The notes beneath the pieces were generated by a model. The model made no database searches. It was not told the DNA's origin and saw nothing but the letters and a program-made list of their open reading frames with translations. The position numbers were made by a program, and so were the translations under genes. Source: Caulobacter sp. BP25 (GTDB lineage Bacteria > Pseudomonadota > Alphaproteobacteria > Caulobacterales > Caulobacteraceae). Taken from it: a stretch of DNA of 64,000 nucleotides. Within the stretch, counting starts at the first letter, position 1. The number at the start of each line of letters is the position of its first letter. The stretch covers positions 62,001 to 126,000 of the forward strand of contig NZ_PEGH01000001.1 in the NCBI RefSeq assembly GCF_002737755.1, read 5' to 3'. Below, one piece after another: positions 8,114-16,874 of the stretch.

Positions 8114-8747
8114 CAAGCGACGCTAGCCGTCAAAAGAAGGGAAAGCGGATTGCGGTAAAGGGCGCTGGCGTCGGCCAGGGCCAGGCCCTGGCCATCGTCG
8201 CGGATGAGGCTAGGAACGCCGCTGAGACCAAAGCGCCGCATCAAGGTCTGTGCGTAGGCCATGCGGCTCTGATCGGCGGCGACCAGCGCGGCCTGAGGCT
8301 CGGCCATCATCGCTGCAGCATCGGCCAGAGACAGGCTGGCGAGTATCTCGATCAAAATGGCGGCATCGGTGATATCCGCCCCGTCGACGTAGCGCGCGGT
8401 CTGGATGGCGCTCAGCGCTTCGCGCTCGCGCGCCGGCGCCGAGAGGGACACCGCCGTCAGGGCCAGGGTCGCAGGCCCGCTGTCGAGCCGGCCGCCGGCG
8501 GCGACCACCTGATCGCGATAGCGCTCGGTAAAGGTAGCCCCGTCATCTGGGCGATGCGCTGATCGGCGGCCCAGATGTGGCTGGTCATGCCTGCATCGAG
8601 CCCGCGAGCGCCGCCGCCGGCGAACAGGCCAGTCGGCAGCAGATCCACCGTAACATCAGGCCGGCAGGCGAGAACATTGATCCCCGCCGAGGCGCCGTAG
8701 CACCAGCCGCAGAGCGGATCGAACAGATAGATGAAGCGGTTGGTCAT
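8113..8747 (-). pseudogene. DsbA-family thioredoxin-like protein, frameshifted
   Basis: The 5' part (from ATG 8747) encodes MTNRFIYLFDPLCGWCYGAS, with CGWC as the thioredoxin-fold active site, and continues to QMTGLP. The rest of the protein (FTERYRDQV, then the DSGPATLALTAVSL block and a C-terminal GVPSLI cis-proline region) is in another frame. The two join if one T is restored in the TTT at 8530-8532 on the minus strand. It resembles the DsbA / 2-hydroxychromene-2-carboxylate-isomerase-like group of about 210 residues. It is the first gene of the leftward operon and lies divergent to a LysR gene. The break is either a recent mutation or a sequencing error. Confidence 0.8.
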
Positions 8748-8819
8748 CCTGCGGCTCCAAGTCCGCGATGAAGATGCGCCTCGCCCATTGCGATTCAAAG
8801 ATCGGGAAAATAGACATTC

Positions 8820-8838
8820 TGTATGCCCAAAGCATACA
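8820..8838. promoter_or_regulatory. Palindrome overlapping the LysR start codon
   Basis: TGTATGC (8820-8826) and GCATACA (8832-8838) form a perfect seven-base inverted repeat with a five-base spacer. The LysR ATG at 8823 lies inside the left arm. The site sits between two divergent genes, the standard place for a LysR-type operator, and binding here would block translation initiation or elongation of its own transcript. Confidence 0.55.
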
Positions 8839-9794
8839 ATCAACCGGATAGCGCCAATCGCGGGATCAACAATCTCAAGCGGCTGGCCTACTTCGCCGAA
8901 GTCGTTGAAACCGGCTCGTTCACCGCCGCCGCGCAGCGGCTAGGCATCACCAAGGCCGTGGTCAGCCAGCAGGTGGCCAAGCTCGAGCAGGCGTTCGAGA
9001 CGACCTTGCTGGTGCGCACCACGCGCAGCGTCCGCCCCACAGAGGAAGGCCGCGCCTTCTATGAGCGCTGCGCCCGCGTGCTGTCCGAGGCTCAGGAGGC
9101 CTTCGATGGCCTGGAAGCCGACGATCGCGCGCCCAGCGGCATGCTGCGCCTGACCGCGCCCTTCGACTATGGGGTCGCTGTGGTCGTCCCGGCGATCGCC
9201 GAGTTCCAGCGGCGTTATAGCGCCTGCGCCGCCGATATCCTGATCAGCGACCAGACTCTCGATCCCGTCGAGAAGGATATCGAGCTGGCGATCCGGGTCG
9301 GCTGGCTGAACGACAGCAACCTTCGCGCTCGGCGCATTGGGTCATTCCAGCAGATCCTGGTCGGCACGCCAGACCTCGCCGCGCGCCTCGCGGATGGAGC
9401 CAAGCTCGACGAAATCGCCGCCCTCCCCTTCGTGGCAAACAGCCTTCTGCGTGATCCGGTGGGCTGGACCTTCTATGACGGCGAGGGACTCCAGCGATCC
9501 GTGCGCTTTTCCCCGAGCCTGGTGATCGACGCCACCCTGGGGGCGCTGGAGGCGGTGCGCTCGGGTGTCGGCGTGTCGGTCCTGCCCGACTATGCGGCGC
9601 AGGCGGATCTGGCGAACGGGCGATTGGTGCGCTTGCTGCCGGATTGGAAACTGGAAAGCGGCGGCATCTACGCTGTTACCCCGGCAACGCGCTTTCGACG
9701 CGCTCGTGTCAGCGCCTTCCTCGACGTCCTGGTGGAATGGGAACGGCGCAGGATTCAGGCCGACGGCGCAAACACGACCTCAACTCACGCCTGA
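8823..9794 (+). CDS. LysR-family transcriptional regulator
   Basis: 323 residues with the N-terminal winged HTH (NLKRLAYFAEVVETGSFTAAAQRLGITKAVVSQQVAKLE) and a LysR substrate-binding domain (residues about 105-310). No in-frame alternative start exists between the ATG at 8823 and the HTH, so the start is secure even though it lies within a palindrome. It is divergent from the DsbA-like/MBL/SnoaL/FAD gene set, which it probably controls together with the TetR protein. Confidence 0.92.
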   Translation: MPKAYNQPDSANRGINNLKRLAYFAEVVETGSFTAAAQRLGITKAVVSQQVAKLEQAFETTLLVRTTRSVRPTEEGRAFYERCARVLSEAQEAFDGLEADDRAPSGMLRLTAPFDYGVAVVVPAIAEFQRRYSACAADILISDQTLDPVEKDIELAIRVGWLNDSNLRARRIGSFQQILVGTPDLAARLADGAKLDEIAALPFVANSLLRDPVGWTFYDGEGLQRSVRFSPSLVIDATLGALEAVRSGVGVSVLPDYAAQADLANGRLVRLLPDWKLESGGIYAVTPATRFRRARVSAFLDVLVEWERRRIQADGANTTSTHA

Positions 9795-9870
9795 CCACTC
9801 GGCGTCGCCTAAGCCCAGAGACGATTTTCTCGTCGCGCGGCGAAAATAGGTCTTGCCCGACCCTCAAGTA

Positions 9871-9896
9871 TGTCATAGTGATGGTTACACACAAAC
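9871..9896 (+). promoter_or_regulatory. Putative Rrf2 site upstream of the Rrf2 gene
   Basis: This 26-base segment begins TGTCA and ends in ACACACAA plus AC. It shares 17 of 26 positions, without gaps, with a segment at 10369-10394 upstream of the next gene. It lies ten bases before the Rrf2 start, a position suited to autorepression. Confidence 0.45.
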
Positions 9897-9906
9897 GGAA
9901 CTAGAC

Positions 9907-10353
9907 ATGCCAACCAGCACCCGCTTCGCAGTCGCCGCCCACGCTCTCACGGCGCTCGCCGTGAGCGGCGGAAAGCCGCTGCGCTCGGAAGACTTGGCCT
10001 TTTCGGCCAACACCGGCGCGGTCGTCATTCGCGGGCTTCTGTCACGCCTCAGCGAAGCGGGTCTCACCCGCTCGCAGCTCGGAGCTGGCGGTGGCGCGAT
10101 GCTGGCGCGGCCTGCCGAGGAGATTCGCCTTCTGGATGTCTACAATGCCGTCGAGGATACGGAGCTGTTCTCGCTCCACCGCACGCCGCCCTGCAAAGGA
10201 TGCGCGGTGGGTGGAAACATACTCGACGCCCTGCAACCCACACTCGACCGGGCGCGCCAAGCCATGGAGGCCGAACTGGCCAAGACGACGATCGCCGACA
10301 TCGCGGCCGATGTCGCCAAGCTTGGCAAGTTCTCCATCCCCCTGGTGTGGTGA
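9907..10353 (+). CDS. Rrf2-family transcriptional regulator
   Basis: 148 residues with the Rrf2 winged-helix (STRFAVAAHALTALAV at the start, NTGAVVIRGLLSRLSEAGL as recognition region, then the GAGGGAMLARPAEEIRLLDVYNAVE wing typical of the family). IscR and NsrR carry three cysteines for an iron-sulfur cluster; here only C96 and C99 (CKGC) are seen. It is therefore more likely a thiol- or small-molecule-responsive YwnA/YtrA-like Rrf2 regulator than a cluster sensor. The start at 9907 matches the family N-terminus. The likely target is the oxidoreductase-like gene that follows. Confidence 0.88.
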   Translation: MPTSTRFAVAAHALTALAVSGGKPLRSEDLAFSANTGAVVIRGLLSRLSEAGLTRSQLGAGGGAMLARPAEEIRLLDVYNAVEDTELFSLHRTPPCKGCAVGGNILDALQPTLDRARQAMEAELAKTTIADIAADVAKLGKFSIPLVW

Positions 10354-10368
10354 AGGCTTGCCCTTAAA

Positions 10369-10394
10369 TGTCACTACGACATTGACACACAATC
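10369..10394 (+). promoter_or_regulatory. Second copy of the putative Rrf2 site
   Basis: Matches the element at 9871-9896 at TGTCA, GA and ACACACAA. It lies about 100 bases upstream of the dinucleotide-binding protein gene and 16 bases after the Rrf2 stop, consistent with Rrf2 control of a separate downstream promoter. Confidence 0.45.
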
Positions 10395-10493
10395 GTTTCA
10401 GCGCCCCACAGGCCTGAAATTACGCCACGGACCGTTCAGCCTTGAGGGGCGCTGGCGGCTCTTATTTCACGCCCCCAAGTCGAAGGAATAGAC

Positions 10494-11138
10494 ATGAGCA
10501 TCGGTATCATCGGCGCTGGCGCCCTGGGTTCGAACATCGCGCGCGCCTTGGCCAAGAAAGGCATTGCCGCGACGATCTCCAATAGCCGCGGCCCCGCGTC
10601 CCTGGCCTCGCTGGTCGAGGAACTGGGCCCCTCCATCAAGGCCGGCTCGGTCGAGGAGGCCGCGCAGGCCGAGATCGTCTTCGCCGCAGTGCGGTGGACG
10701 GACGCCGAAAAGGTGTTCACGGCCCTACCGGCCTGGAACGGCCGCATCGTCGTCGACGGCACCAATCCGGTCGAGTTCCTCGATCCGAACTCGCCGGACG
10801 CCAAAGACCCGACCAATCCGCTCGCGGCCTATGGCATCAAGGCCGTGGACCTGGGCGGCAAGCACTCGAGCGAGGTTTTCAGCCAGTTCGTACCGGGCGC
10901 GCGGGTCGTCAAGGCGTTCAACCACCTAGACGTCAATGTCCTGCCCGAGCCCAAGACCGCCGGCGGCAATCGCGTGCTATTCTACTCCGGCGACGACGCC
11001 GACGCGAAGGCGAAGGTCCGCGGCCTGATCGAGGCCATGGAGTTCTTCGCCGTGGACTTGGGCGCGCTCGATGTCGGCGGCCCGCTGGCGTCGCTGCCGT
11101 TCGGCGCGCTGTCGACCCACAACTTCATCAAACTCTAG
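10494..11138 (+). CDS. NADP-binding protein of the F420-dependent NADP reductase family
   Basis: 214 residues. The Rossmann motif GIIGAGALGSNIARALAKKG is at the N-terminus, and the overall plan matches NADPH-dependent F420 reductase-like proteins (pfam03807): VVDGTNPVEF, then GARVVKAFNHLD, and RVLFYSGDD. Many bacterial members do not use F420 and are annotated only as NAD(P)-binding oxidoreductases. No F420 biosynthesis genes occur here. Placement after an Rrf2 gene and the shared upstream motif suggest induction by electrophile or redox stress. Confidence 0.85.
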   Translation: MSIGIIGAGALGSNIARALAKKGIAATISNSRGPASLASLVEELGPSIKAGSVEEAAQAEIVFAAVRWTDAEKVFTALPAWNGRIVVDGTNPVEFLDPNSPDAKDPTNPLAAYGIKAVDLGGKHSSEVFSQFVPGARVVKAFNHLDVNVLPEPKTAGGNRVLFYSGDDADAKAKVRGLIEAMEFFAVDLGALDVGGPLASLPFGALSTHNFIKL

Positions 11139-11200
11139 GCGCCACCGAGGCTGGAGGGCGTTCGCGTCGCGCGCGCCCTCCAGCTCCTTCGCCGTCTCGG

Positions 11201-11620
11201 TTAGCCGTCGAAGCGGGCGCCGCTCATGGCGTTGAGGAACGCGAGCGGATTCCAGTATTCGCGATAGTTGACGATCAGGCCGTCTCGGAAGGTCACGAAG
11301 GTGGCGTAGCGCATCTCGTAGGGATTGCCATTGGCCAGCACTTGGCCAGACGCGCTCCATTCGGCGATCGCCACGGCCGGGTCATCGGTCGCGTAGGTCT
11401 TCAGGGTTGGCAAAGCGCGCACATCGATCGCGTCGGGATACCCCCGCAGGTACTCATAGAGCGCCGCGCGCCCTTCGATGCGCGCCGGGGAGCCCTCAGG
11501 CGCGAAAGGGAATTCGGCGATAACGTCCTCGGCGCACAGCTCGCTCCACCCCTTCATGTCCTTGGCCAAAAAGGTGTCGAGGCTGCGGCGCAGCAGGTCG
11601 ACAGCGGTTGGGTTGCTCAT
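11201..11620 (-). CDS. SnoaL/NTF2-like protein
   Basis: 139 residues, one SnoaL domain (LAKDMKGWSELCAEDVIAEFPFAP, then YATFVTFRDGLIVNYREYWNPLAF near the C-terminus). The C-terminal motif with REYWNP is typical of the ketosteroid-isomerase-like group. It follows a truncated SDR gene by 21 bases with a good Shine-Dalgarno (GAGGAA). This is the third SnoaL-like gene within 5 kb. Substrate unknown. Confidence 0.88.
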   Translation of the reverse strand: MSNPTAVDLLRRSLDTFLAKDMKGWSELCAEDVIAEFPFAPEGSPARIEGRAALYEYLRGYPDAIDVRALPTLKTYATDDPAVAIAEWSASGQVLANGNPYEMRYATFVTFRDGLIVNYREYWNPLAFLNAMSGARFDG

Positions 11621-11641
11621 GTCAGTTCCTCTTCGATGAAT

Positions 11642-11797
11642 TTAACGTCCGTGCTCGGCGACCGTATCGTCTGGCTGGGCGAGATCGACGACGATGACCT
11701 TGGCGCCCCGCTGCGCCAAACCCAGCGCGATGGCCGAGCCGATGCCGCGACCAGCGCCGGTCACAACTGCGATGCGCCCCTCATGAGTGTGGAGCAT
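11642..11797 (-). pseudogene. Short-chain dehydrogenase, truncated after the cofactor motif
   Basis: A 51-codon frame starting at ATG 11797 reads the SDR N-terminus with TGAGRGIGSA, the TGxxxGIG NAD(P) motif, and the second strand VIVVDLAQP, then stops. SDR enzymes are normally about 250 residues with a YxxxK active site; none of that follows. The downstream SnoaL gene starts immediately after, so an internal deletion seems to have removed most of the enzyme. It lies divergent to the LysR gene at 11946, the usual arrangement for a regulator and its target. Confidence 0.75.
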
Positions 11798-11945
11798 GGC
11801 GAGGTCCTTCCCTGATCCGCGACCGGTCGGGTCGCACCGTCTCGGCGCCCCTAACCACAGGTCACGAGATTGCATCCCGGCCCGGCTCAAGGCAGCCACG
11901 AAGATCCGATGCCAGCCATCGCCCGATCCGATAGGAGAAACGACA

Positions 11946-12854
11946 GTGGCAGACGCCCTTTCCTTGGCCCAGATGCGCATCTTCGTGGCCGTGGCCGACG
12001 CGGGAAGCTTCTCCGCCGCGGCCCGCCGCGTGCGCCGAACACAGTCGGCCATTAGCGAGGCGATCGCCAATCTGGAGGCCCAGCTCGACGTTCAACTGTT
12101 TGATCGCAGCGGCCGATACCCGCGACTGACCGCAGAGGGCAGCGTCCTTCTGGACGATGTTCGCGCGATCGTAGCCGGGGTCGATGACCTTCGAGCGCGC
12201 GCCAAGGGCATCGCCGGCGGTCTCGAGCCCGAACTGACCGCCGTGATAGACGTGTTCCTTCCCCTGGAGCGCGTGGCCGAGGTCGCCAAGGAGTTTCGCG
12301 AGGCATTTCCGGTCACACCGCTTCGCCTATATGTCGAGGCGCTCGGAGCGGCGGTGCAGCCCGTTCTCGAAGGCAAGGCAAGCTTCGGCTTCGTCGGCTC
12401 GCTGCCGACGCTCCCGGACGGCCTCACAGCGGAACGGATCACCAGCATTCGTTGCATCATGGTCGCTGCGGAAAGCCATCCGCTAGCACGTCATGAGGGG
12501 GCCATCTCACGCGACGAACTGAAACGCCACGTTCAGCTTGTACTGACTGACCGCTCCGATCTGTCAGCCGGACGCGAGTTTGGGGTGATGTCCGTATCGA
12601 CCTGGAAGCTGGCGGACCTGTCGGCCAAGCACGCCTTCCTGATCGGCGGGCTTGGCTGGGGTAGCATGCCGCTCCATGCGGTGCGCCAGGACATCGCCGA
12701 AGGCAGACTGGTCGAACTCTCTATTGAGAACATGCCCGCCGACGGCTTCCTGATGCCGATGTCGGCGGTCTATCGAACCGCCGCGCCTCCAGGCCCCGCC
12801 GGCCGATGGATGATCGACCGGCTCAAGCAATGCCCGAGCGAGCGCTTGGATTAG
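11946..12854 (+). CDS. LysR-family transcriptional regulator
   Basis: 302 residues from a GTG at 11946, which has AGGAG eight bases upstream. The HTH spans residues about 5-62 (LAQMRIFVAVADAGSFSAAARRVRRTQSAISEAIANLEAQL). The rest is a periplasmic-binding-like effector domain. It is divergent from the truncated SDR/SnoaL pair and probably once controlled it. Confidence 0.9.
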   Translation: MADALSLAQMRIFVAVADAGSFSAAARRVRRTQSAISEAIANLEAQLDVQLFDRSGRYPRLTAEGSVLLDDVRAIVAGVDDLRARAKGIAGGLEPELTAVIDVFLPLERVAEVAKEFREAFPVTPLRLYVEALGAAVQPVLEGKASFGFVGSLPTLPDGLTAERITSIRCIMVAAESHPLARHEGAISRDELKRHVQLVLTDRSDLSAGREFGVMSVSTWKLADLSAKHAFLIGGLGWGSMPLHAVRQDIAEGRLVELSIENMPADGFLMPMSAVYRTAAPPGPAGRWMIDRLKQCPSERLD

Positions 12855-13105
12855 TCGCCTCGCAAGGACATTCGTATGAGCAATATCCTTATATTGGGGT
12901 CAGAATCTGCTTCGGCCTGGCACGCCGTCCGGAAACCAGGCCAAAGACAAGCCCTGTACCACGTGTGACCTCGAACCGCGGAAGGCCAGCGCCACTTCCT
13001 GACATTAGCGCCGCTTCAGCTTCCTGACGCTCCGACGCCCGTGCTGACACAACGTCGCACCAGTCGGTCAATATTGCTCCGCGCGCCTGTAACCCGCGCG
13101 ACACG

Positions 13106-13320
13106 TCAGATAACCGGGTCCCTCCCGAGCGATGACGCCAAACGCGCGTGACCGGCCAGCCCGAGGCGCAGCGGTCGCCAAAACACCGTGATCCGCGCGA
13201 TGAGACCTTCCGCGTCGAACTGGATCAACTCGGTCCCGTTGCCGGTCACGTCACCGATGATCACTGTACTGAACTGGACGATCCTCGCCTTGCGCCGCGC
13301 CCGTTCGCTCAGATGCGGTG
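13106..13320 (-). pseudogene. SnoaL-like (steroid-isomerase-type) C-terminal remnant
   Basis: On the minus strand one frame reads HLSERARRKARIV, then a block containing TGNGTELIQFDAEGLIARIT and FWRPLRLGLAG, ending with TGA at 13106-13108. This looks like the end of a SnoaL-like isomerase. No start codon or N-terminal half is in frame upstream, so I read it as a decayed gene. The rest of the 12,855-13,521 interval holds no convincing gene; a small inverted repeat GGCTAG/CTAGCC lies at 13479-13496, just after the TonB receptor stop. Confidence 0.5.
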
Positions 13321-13521
13321 ATGACCGATTTGAACGCGCCCCTGACCCGATGACGCGCCGCTGGCCACGAGATCCTCCAGGCCTCGCGGCGAGGCCATCG
13401 TAAAGTCAGTTTCAAGGCCTGCGCCAAGCCCACGGCGGGATGGTCGCCTTTCCACCCCGCCCGGACCTTGATCGCGTCGGCTAGTCGGACCTAGCCATTG
13501 AGGAGTTCATCGGCTAGCTCC

Positions 13522-16037
13522 CTAGAAGGTGAACCGCACCGAACCGGTGATCGTCCTGCCGTTCAGCACCTGGGCGTTGGCGACGCCCCCCGAGGGAATC
13601 GCCGCGGAGCCGACTTGGACCAGCGCAAGCTTGTCGAACACATTGTAAGCGTTCAACGCGAGTTCAACACGGTCGACGGGGCGAATCTGGACGAACGGGC
13701 TGACCACCACATAGCCAGACTGCTTGAGCAGATTGCTGTCCTGCGCAAAGCTGCTGGTGGTGCCAAGGATGTTCGCGCCGATAGAGACCCTGCGCGACTG
13801 ATACTGCGGCATGACCCGGAAGATCAGGTCCGGTTGGTGCCGGGGCGTATTTCCGGCTGCGGTGGCGTCGCCCTTGTCGCTGTCGATCTTGGCTTTGGTA
13901 TAGGTTGCGCCGAGGCTCAGGCTGAAGGGCCCGCGTTCGAGTTGCGCTTCGAGTTCGACACCTTTCGCGCTGTACGAGCGATCGATGGGGAGCACGACGG
14001 TGGCGCCGGTGGCGTCGGACGCGATCTGGTAGTTTTTGTCGGTTGTCGACGCCCAGAACCCGGTCGCGAACAATGAGATTCCGTCGCGACGGAACTTTGC
14101 CCCCAACTCGGCCTGCTTCACCGGGCTTTCTTCTAACGCTGGATCGGTGAGTTTGCCGGTGTTCGCGTTCAGCGAGGGGGGAACAGCACCCGGTCAGAGC
14201 TGGCGCGGCCACCACGGCTGTATCGGCCAAACACCGATATCGGATCGCTGATACGATAGTTCGCGCCCACGGAGTACGACGCATAGCCGTAGTTATACGC
14301 CACCGGCCCCGGGCGCGACAGCGGCAAGGACGCGGTGAACCGCTCGGAAATCACACCATCACGGTTAAGGTCCGTTGGCGTTATGCTCGTTCTTCCGCCG
14401 CCCAGATCGCCGCCATACACCGCGCCGCTGACCTTGCCGAAATCGTAGCGCAGGCTGCCACCGATCGAGAGGCGCCCCAGCTGATAGTTCACCGAGCCAT
14501 AAGGCGCGACCGTCCGATAGTTTACATCGTAGTACTGGTGGTAGCTCGAGGGGCCCAGTTGTAGGCTGTAGAACAGCATGCCGTCCTGCGTGATGCTCGC
14601 GCCGTTTGGTGCGAACAAGTCGATGAGGTGGCTATTCCCGCCTGAAGCGATGTCCGTGATCGGCGACAGGAATGTCCACATCATATTGAGATCCTGCGAC
14701 GAGGCGTAGAGGCCGGCCGTCGTCGTGATCTTCCCCGCGCCAGCATTCCACACGCGGCTCGCGCGGAAATCGTTGGTCACATTGTCCAGACTGTTCAATT
14801 TCGAATTGATGTAGAGACCGCGCGCGAGAAGGCCGTTGCCGTTGAGCGTCGCCGGGTCACCGATGGACTGCCCGCTATTGGGTCCGCTAGCGAACCGGGC
14901 GGTGGTGCCTGGACCCGCGCCGAACGCGATGGGAAGCACGCTGGCGGGCAAGGTGATCGCCGGCAGGTTCTCGTTGTAGCTACCGGAAACCTCGGCGTAG
15001 CGTAGCCGGTTGGACAGCGTCCAGTCCGCCACGTCGAATTGAGCTTCAAACCCGATCGACCTCACCTTGGCGCGATTGCCTTCATGGGCGTCAAGCGTGT
15101 GAGGATTGTTGTTCTGGTCAAGCGCTAGAAACGAGTTGATGTACCGCGACGACATCGTGTCGCGACGTGGATCGAAGCTGGGTAACGGCGCGTAGCTCGG
15201 CTTGGCGTTGGAGCCGGTCACACGAATGGGAACGAGGCCATAGCCGGGTTCGCGATCGTCCAGGAGCTTGGCGTAGATGCGCACGAAGCCATGATCGAAC
15301 TCCTTGGTGACGTTGAGCTTGATCTGCCCGCCCTTGAAAGCGTCATAGCCGGTGGCCCGAGGCCCTTCACCTTGACGGTAATAGCCCCCGATGTTGAAGC
15401 GCAAGCTGCTGCTAAGGCGCCCCCCATAGCTGAAATCGGCGCGACCAAGTTCGTGATCAATACCCGACGACAGTTGAAACGTGCCGCCGGTTTCCTCGCC
15501 GGTTTTGGAAATGAAGTTGACGATGCCGCCAGGAGAATTGGACGCGAAGGTTGAGGCGGAACCCCCGCGGATAGCCTGGACCTGCGACAGGCTCAGGTCG
15601 GTCCGCAGAAACATCGTCGTCGGGGCGAAATGGATATCGCCAAACTCGACGACAGGCAGTCCGTCTTCCTGAATCTGGAGAAACTTGGAACCATCGCCCG
15701 AAAGGGGAAGGCCGCGAATGGTGATCGCGGTCATGCCGTCCGTGCCGCCGGTCTCCGATCGAATGCCGGGAATGTTGGACAGAACCTCCGCAATGGAGCG
15801 GGTGCCAATCTTCTGAATTTCTGCCTCGCTTAGCGTGCTCGCGGAAATAGCCGTGTCAAGGAGATCACGCCCTTTGGCGACGCCAGTCGTGAACGCTTCG
15901 CGCTTGGGCGCGGCGCCTTGTTCCGCCGAGTTGCTGGCGGCCCCATCCTTTGGCGAAGCCTGCGTGATTTCTTCTGCACTGGCGACACCGGCCAAAGCGA
16001 AAGAAGCTACAGAAATGAGCAATGCCATCTTGTTCAA
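13522..16037 (-). pseudogene. TonB-dependent receptor, frameshifted
   Basis: From ATG 16037 a signal peptide (MALLISVASFALAGVASAEE) leads to a TonB plug domain (IRGLPLSGDGSKFLQIQEDGLPVVEF, then QVQAIRGGSASTFASNSPGGIVNFISKTG) and most of a beta-barrel. At a run of six G on the plus strand (14176-14181) the frame ends in a stop. The remaining 200-odd residues continue in the next frame from SLNANTGKL and end at 13522 with VRFTF, the C-terminal aromatic signature of outer-membrane barrels. Restoring one base to the run rejoins the protein (about 840 residues). It is paralogous to the intact receptor at 20538-23048. Substrate unknown. Confidence 0.88.
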
Positions 16038-16238
16038 GACGTTTCCCCTATTTTGATTGTCTGCTTTGCGCGCTCTAATCGAGCCAAAATCCCGTAACCC
16101 GAGATTCTCACCCTTGCCGTGATTGCGACGCGATTACGGAAGCTTTCTGGTTTCGCGTCTTCGACATAGCCGTCGCTTTATTTTTCACTTTCAATCGGCA
16201 CTCGCCGACGACAGTGAAGCAACTCATAGATCCGAGAA

Positions 16239-16256
16239 ATGTCGCAGAATGTCGCA
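16239..16256. promoter_or_regulatory. Paired ATGTCGCA motif upstream of first TonB receptor
   Basis: ATGTCGCA occurs at 16239-16246 and again at 16249-16256, a ten-base period, about 200 bases before the receptor start. The same octamer is paired upstream of the paralogous receptor (23142-23164), in inverted orientation relative to the gene. This hints at a shared regulator. Confidence 0.4.
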
Positions 16257-16449
16257 CGCCTCTCGATATAATCGGCGCGTTATGACCGGCCCAAAAATGC
16301 GCGATATTTATGCATTACTAATTGCTAACCACGTCAGAGCAGCCCCAACAACTCAACTGGCGAGAGAGCGAAAATGCTGTGCGGTCGCGCGTTGGCGGAA
16401 ACGCAATATCCCGTATCGCAGTCACAATGCTTGTGGGAAGCGACTTGGG

Positions 16450-16860
16450 TTCGTCGTCGCCGCGCTGGCATATTGATGAATGGTCTGGAAAGACCGGTGG
16501 CAAGCAGCCTACCGATGGCAAACCTTGGACGACGAAGGTCGGGCGCTCGACGTCCTCTTTCAGCGGCGCTGAGACGTCGACGCGGCCAAGAAGCTCCTGA
16601 CGAGATTGCCGCGCGAGCGGCCCATGGAACCACAATGGATGGCGACCAACGGCCTCAGGCCCCATGATGCGGCGGTGAAGGATCTGGAGCGCGGCCTCCT
16701 TCATCTTTCAGGTAGCCTGCGCGAGGACAACAGGACGGCTGGCTGGACCAGGCCACCACGCCCTGCCCCTTACCGAACAGACCCAGGCTGGCGCATCGCG
16801 TGTTCAAGAGCAGGTCGCCCACCGCCAGCGGGTTCACCTTTCGACCTCGGCTCGCATCTG
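16450..16860 (+). pseudogene. IS6-like DDE transposase remnant
   Basis: The plus strand carries pieces of an IS6-type transposase in different frames. RWHIDEW lies near 16468. A shift then leads to YRWQTLDDEGRALDVLFQRR, followed by an in-frame stop, then DVDAAKKLLTRL and a degenerate region ATNGLRPHDAAVKDLE. These match the order HIDE, LWRAVD-DEG-LDVLVQRRRD, AAK, TDKLRSYGAA known for IS6/IS240 transposases. The stop and frameshifts show it is long inactive. Around 16,040-16,450 I see only the regulatory region of the receptor. Confidence 0.6.
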
Positions 16861-16874
16861 ACCCCGACCATCTG

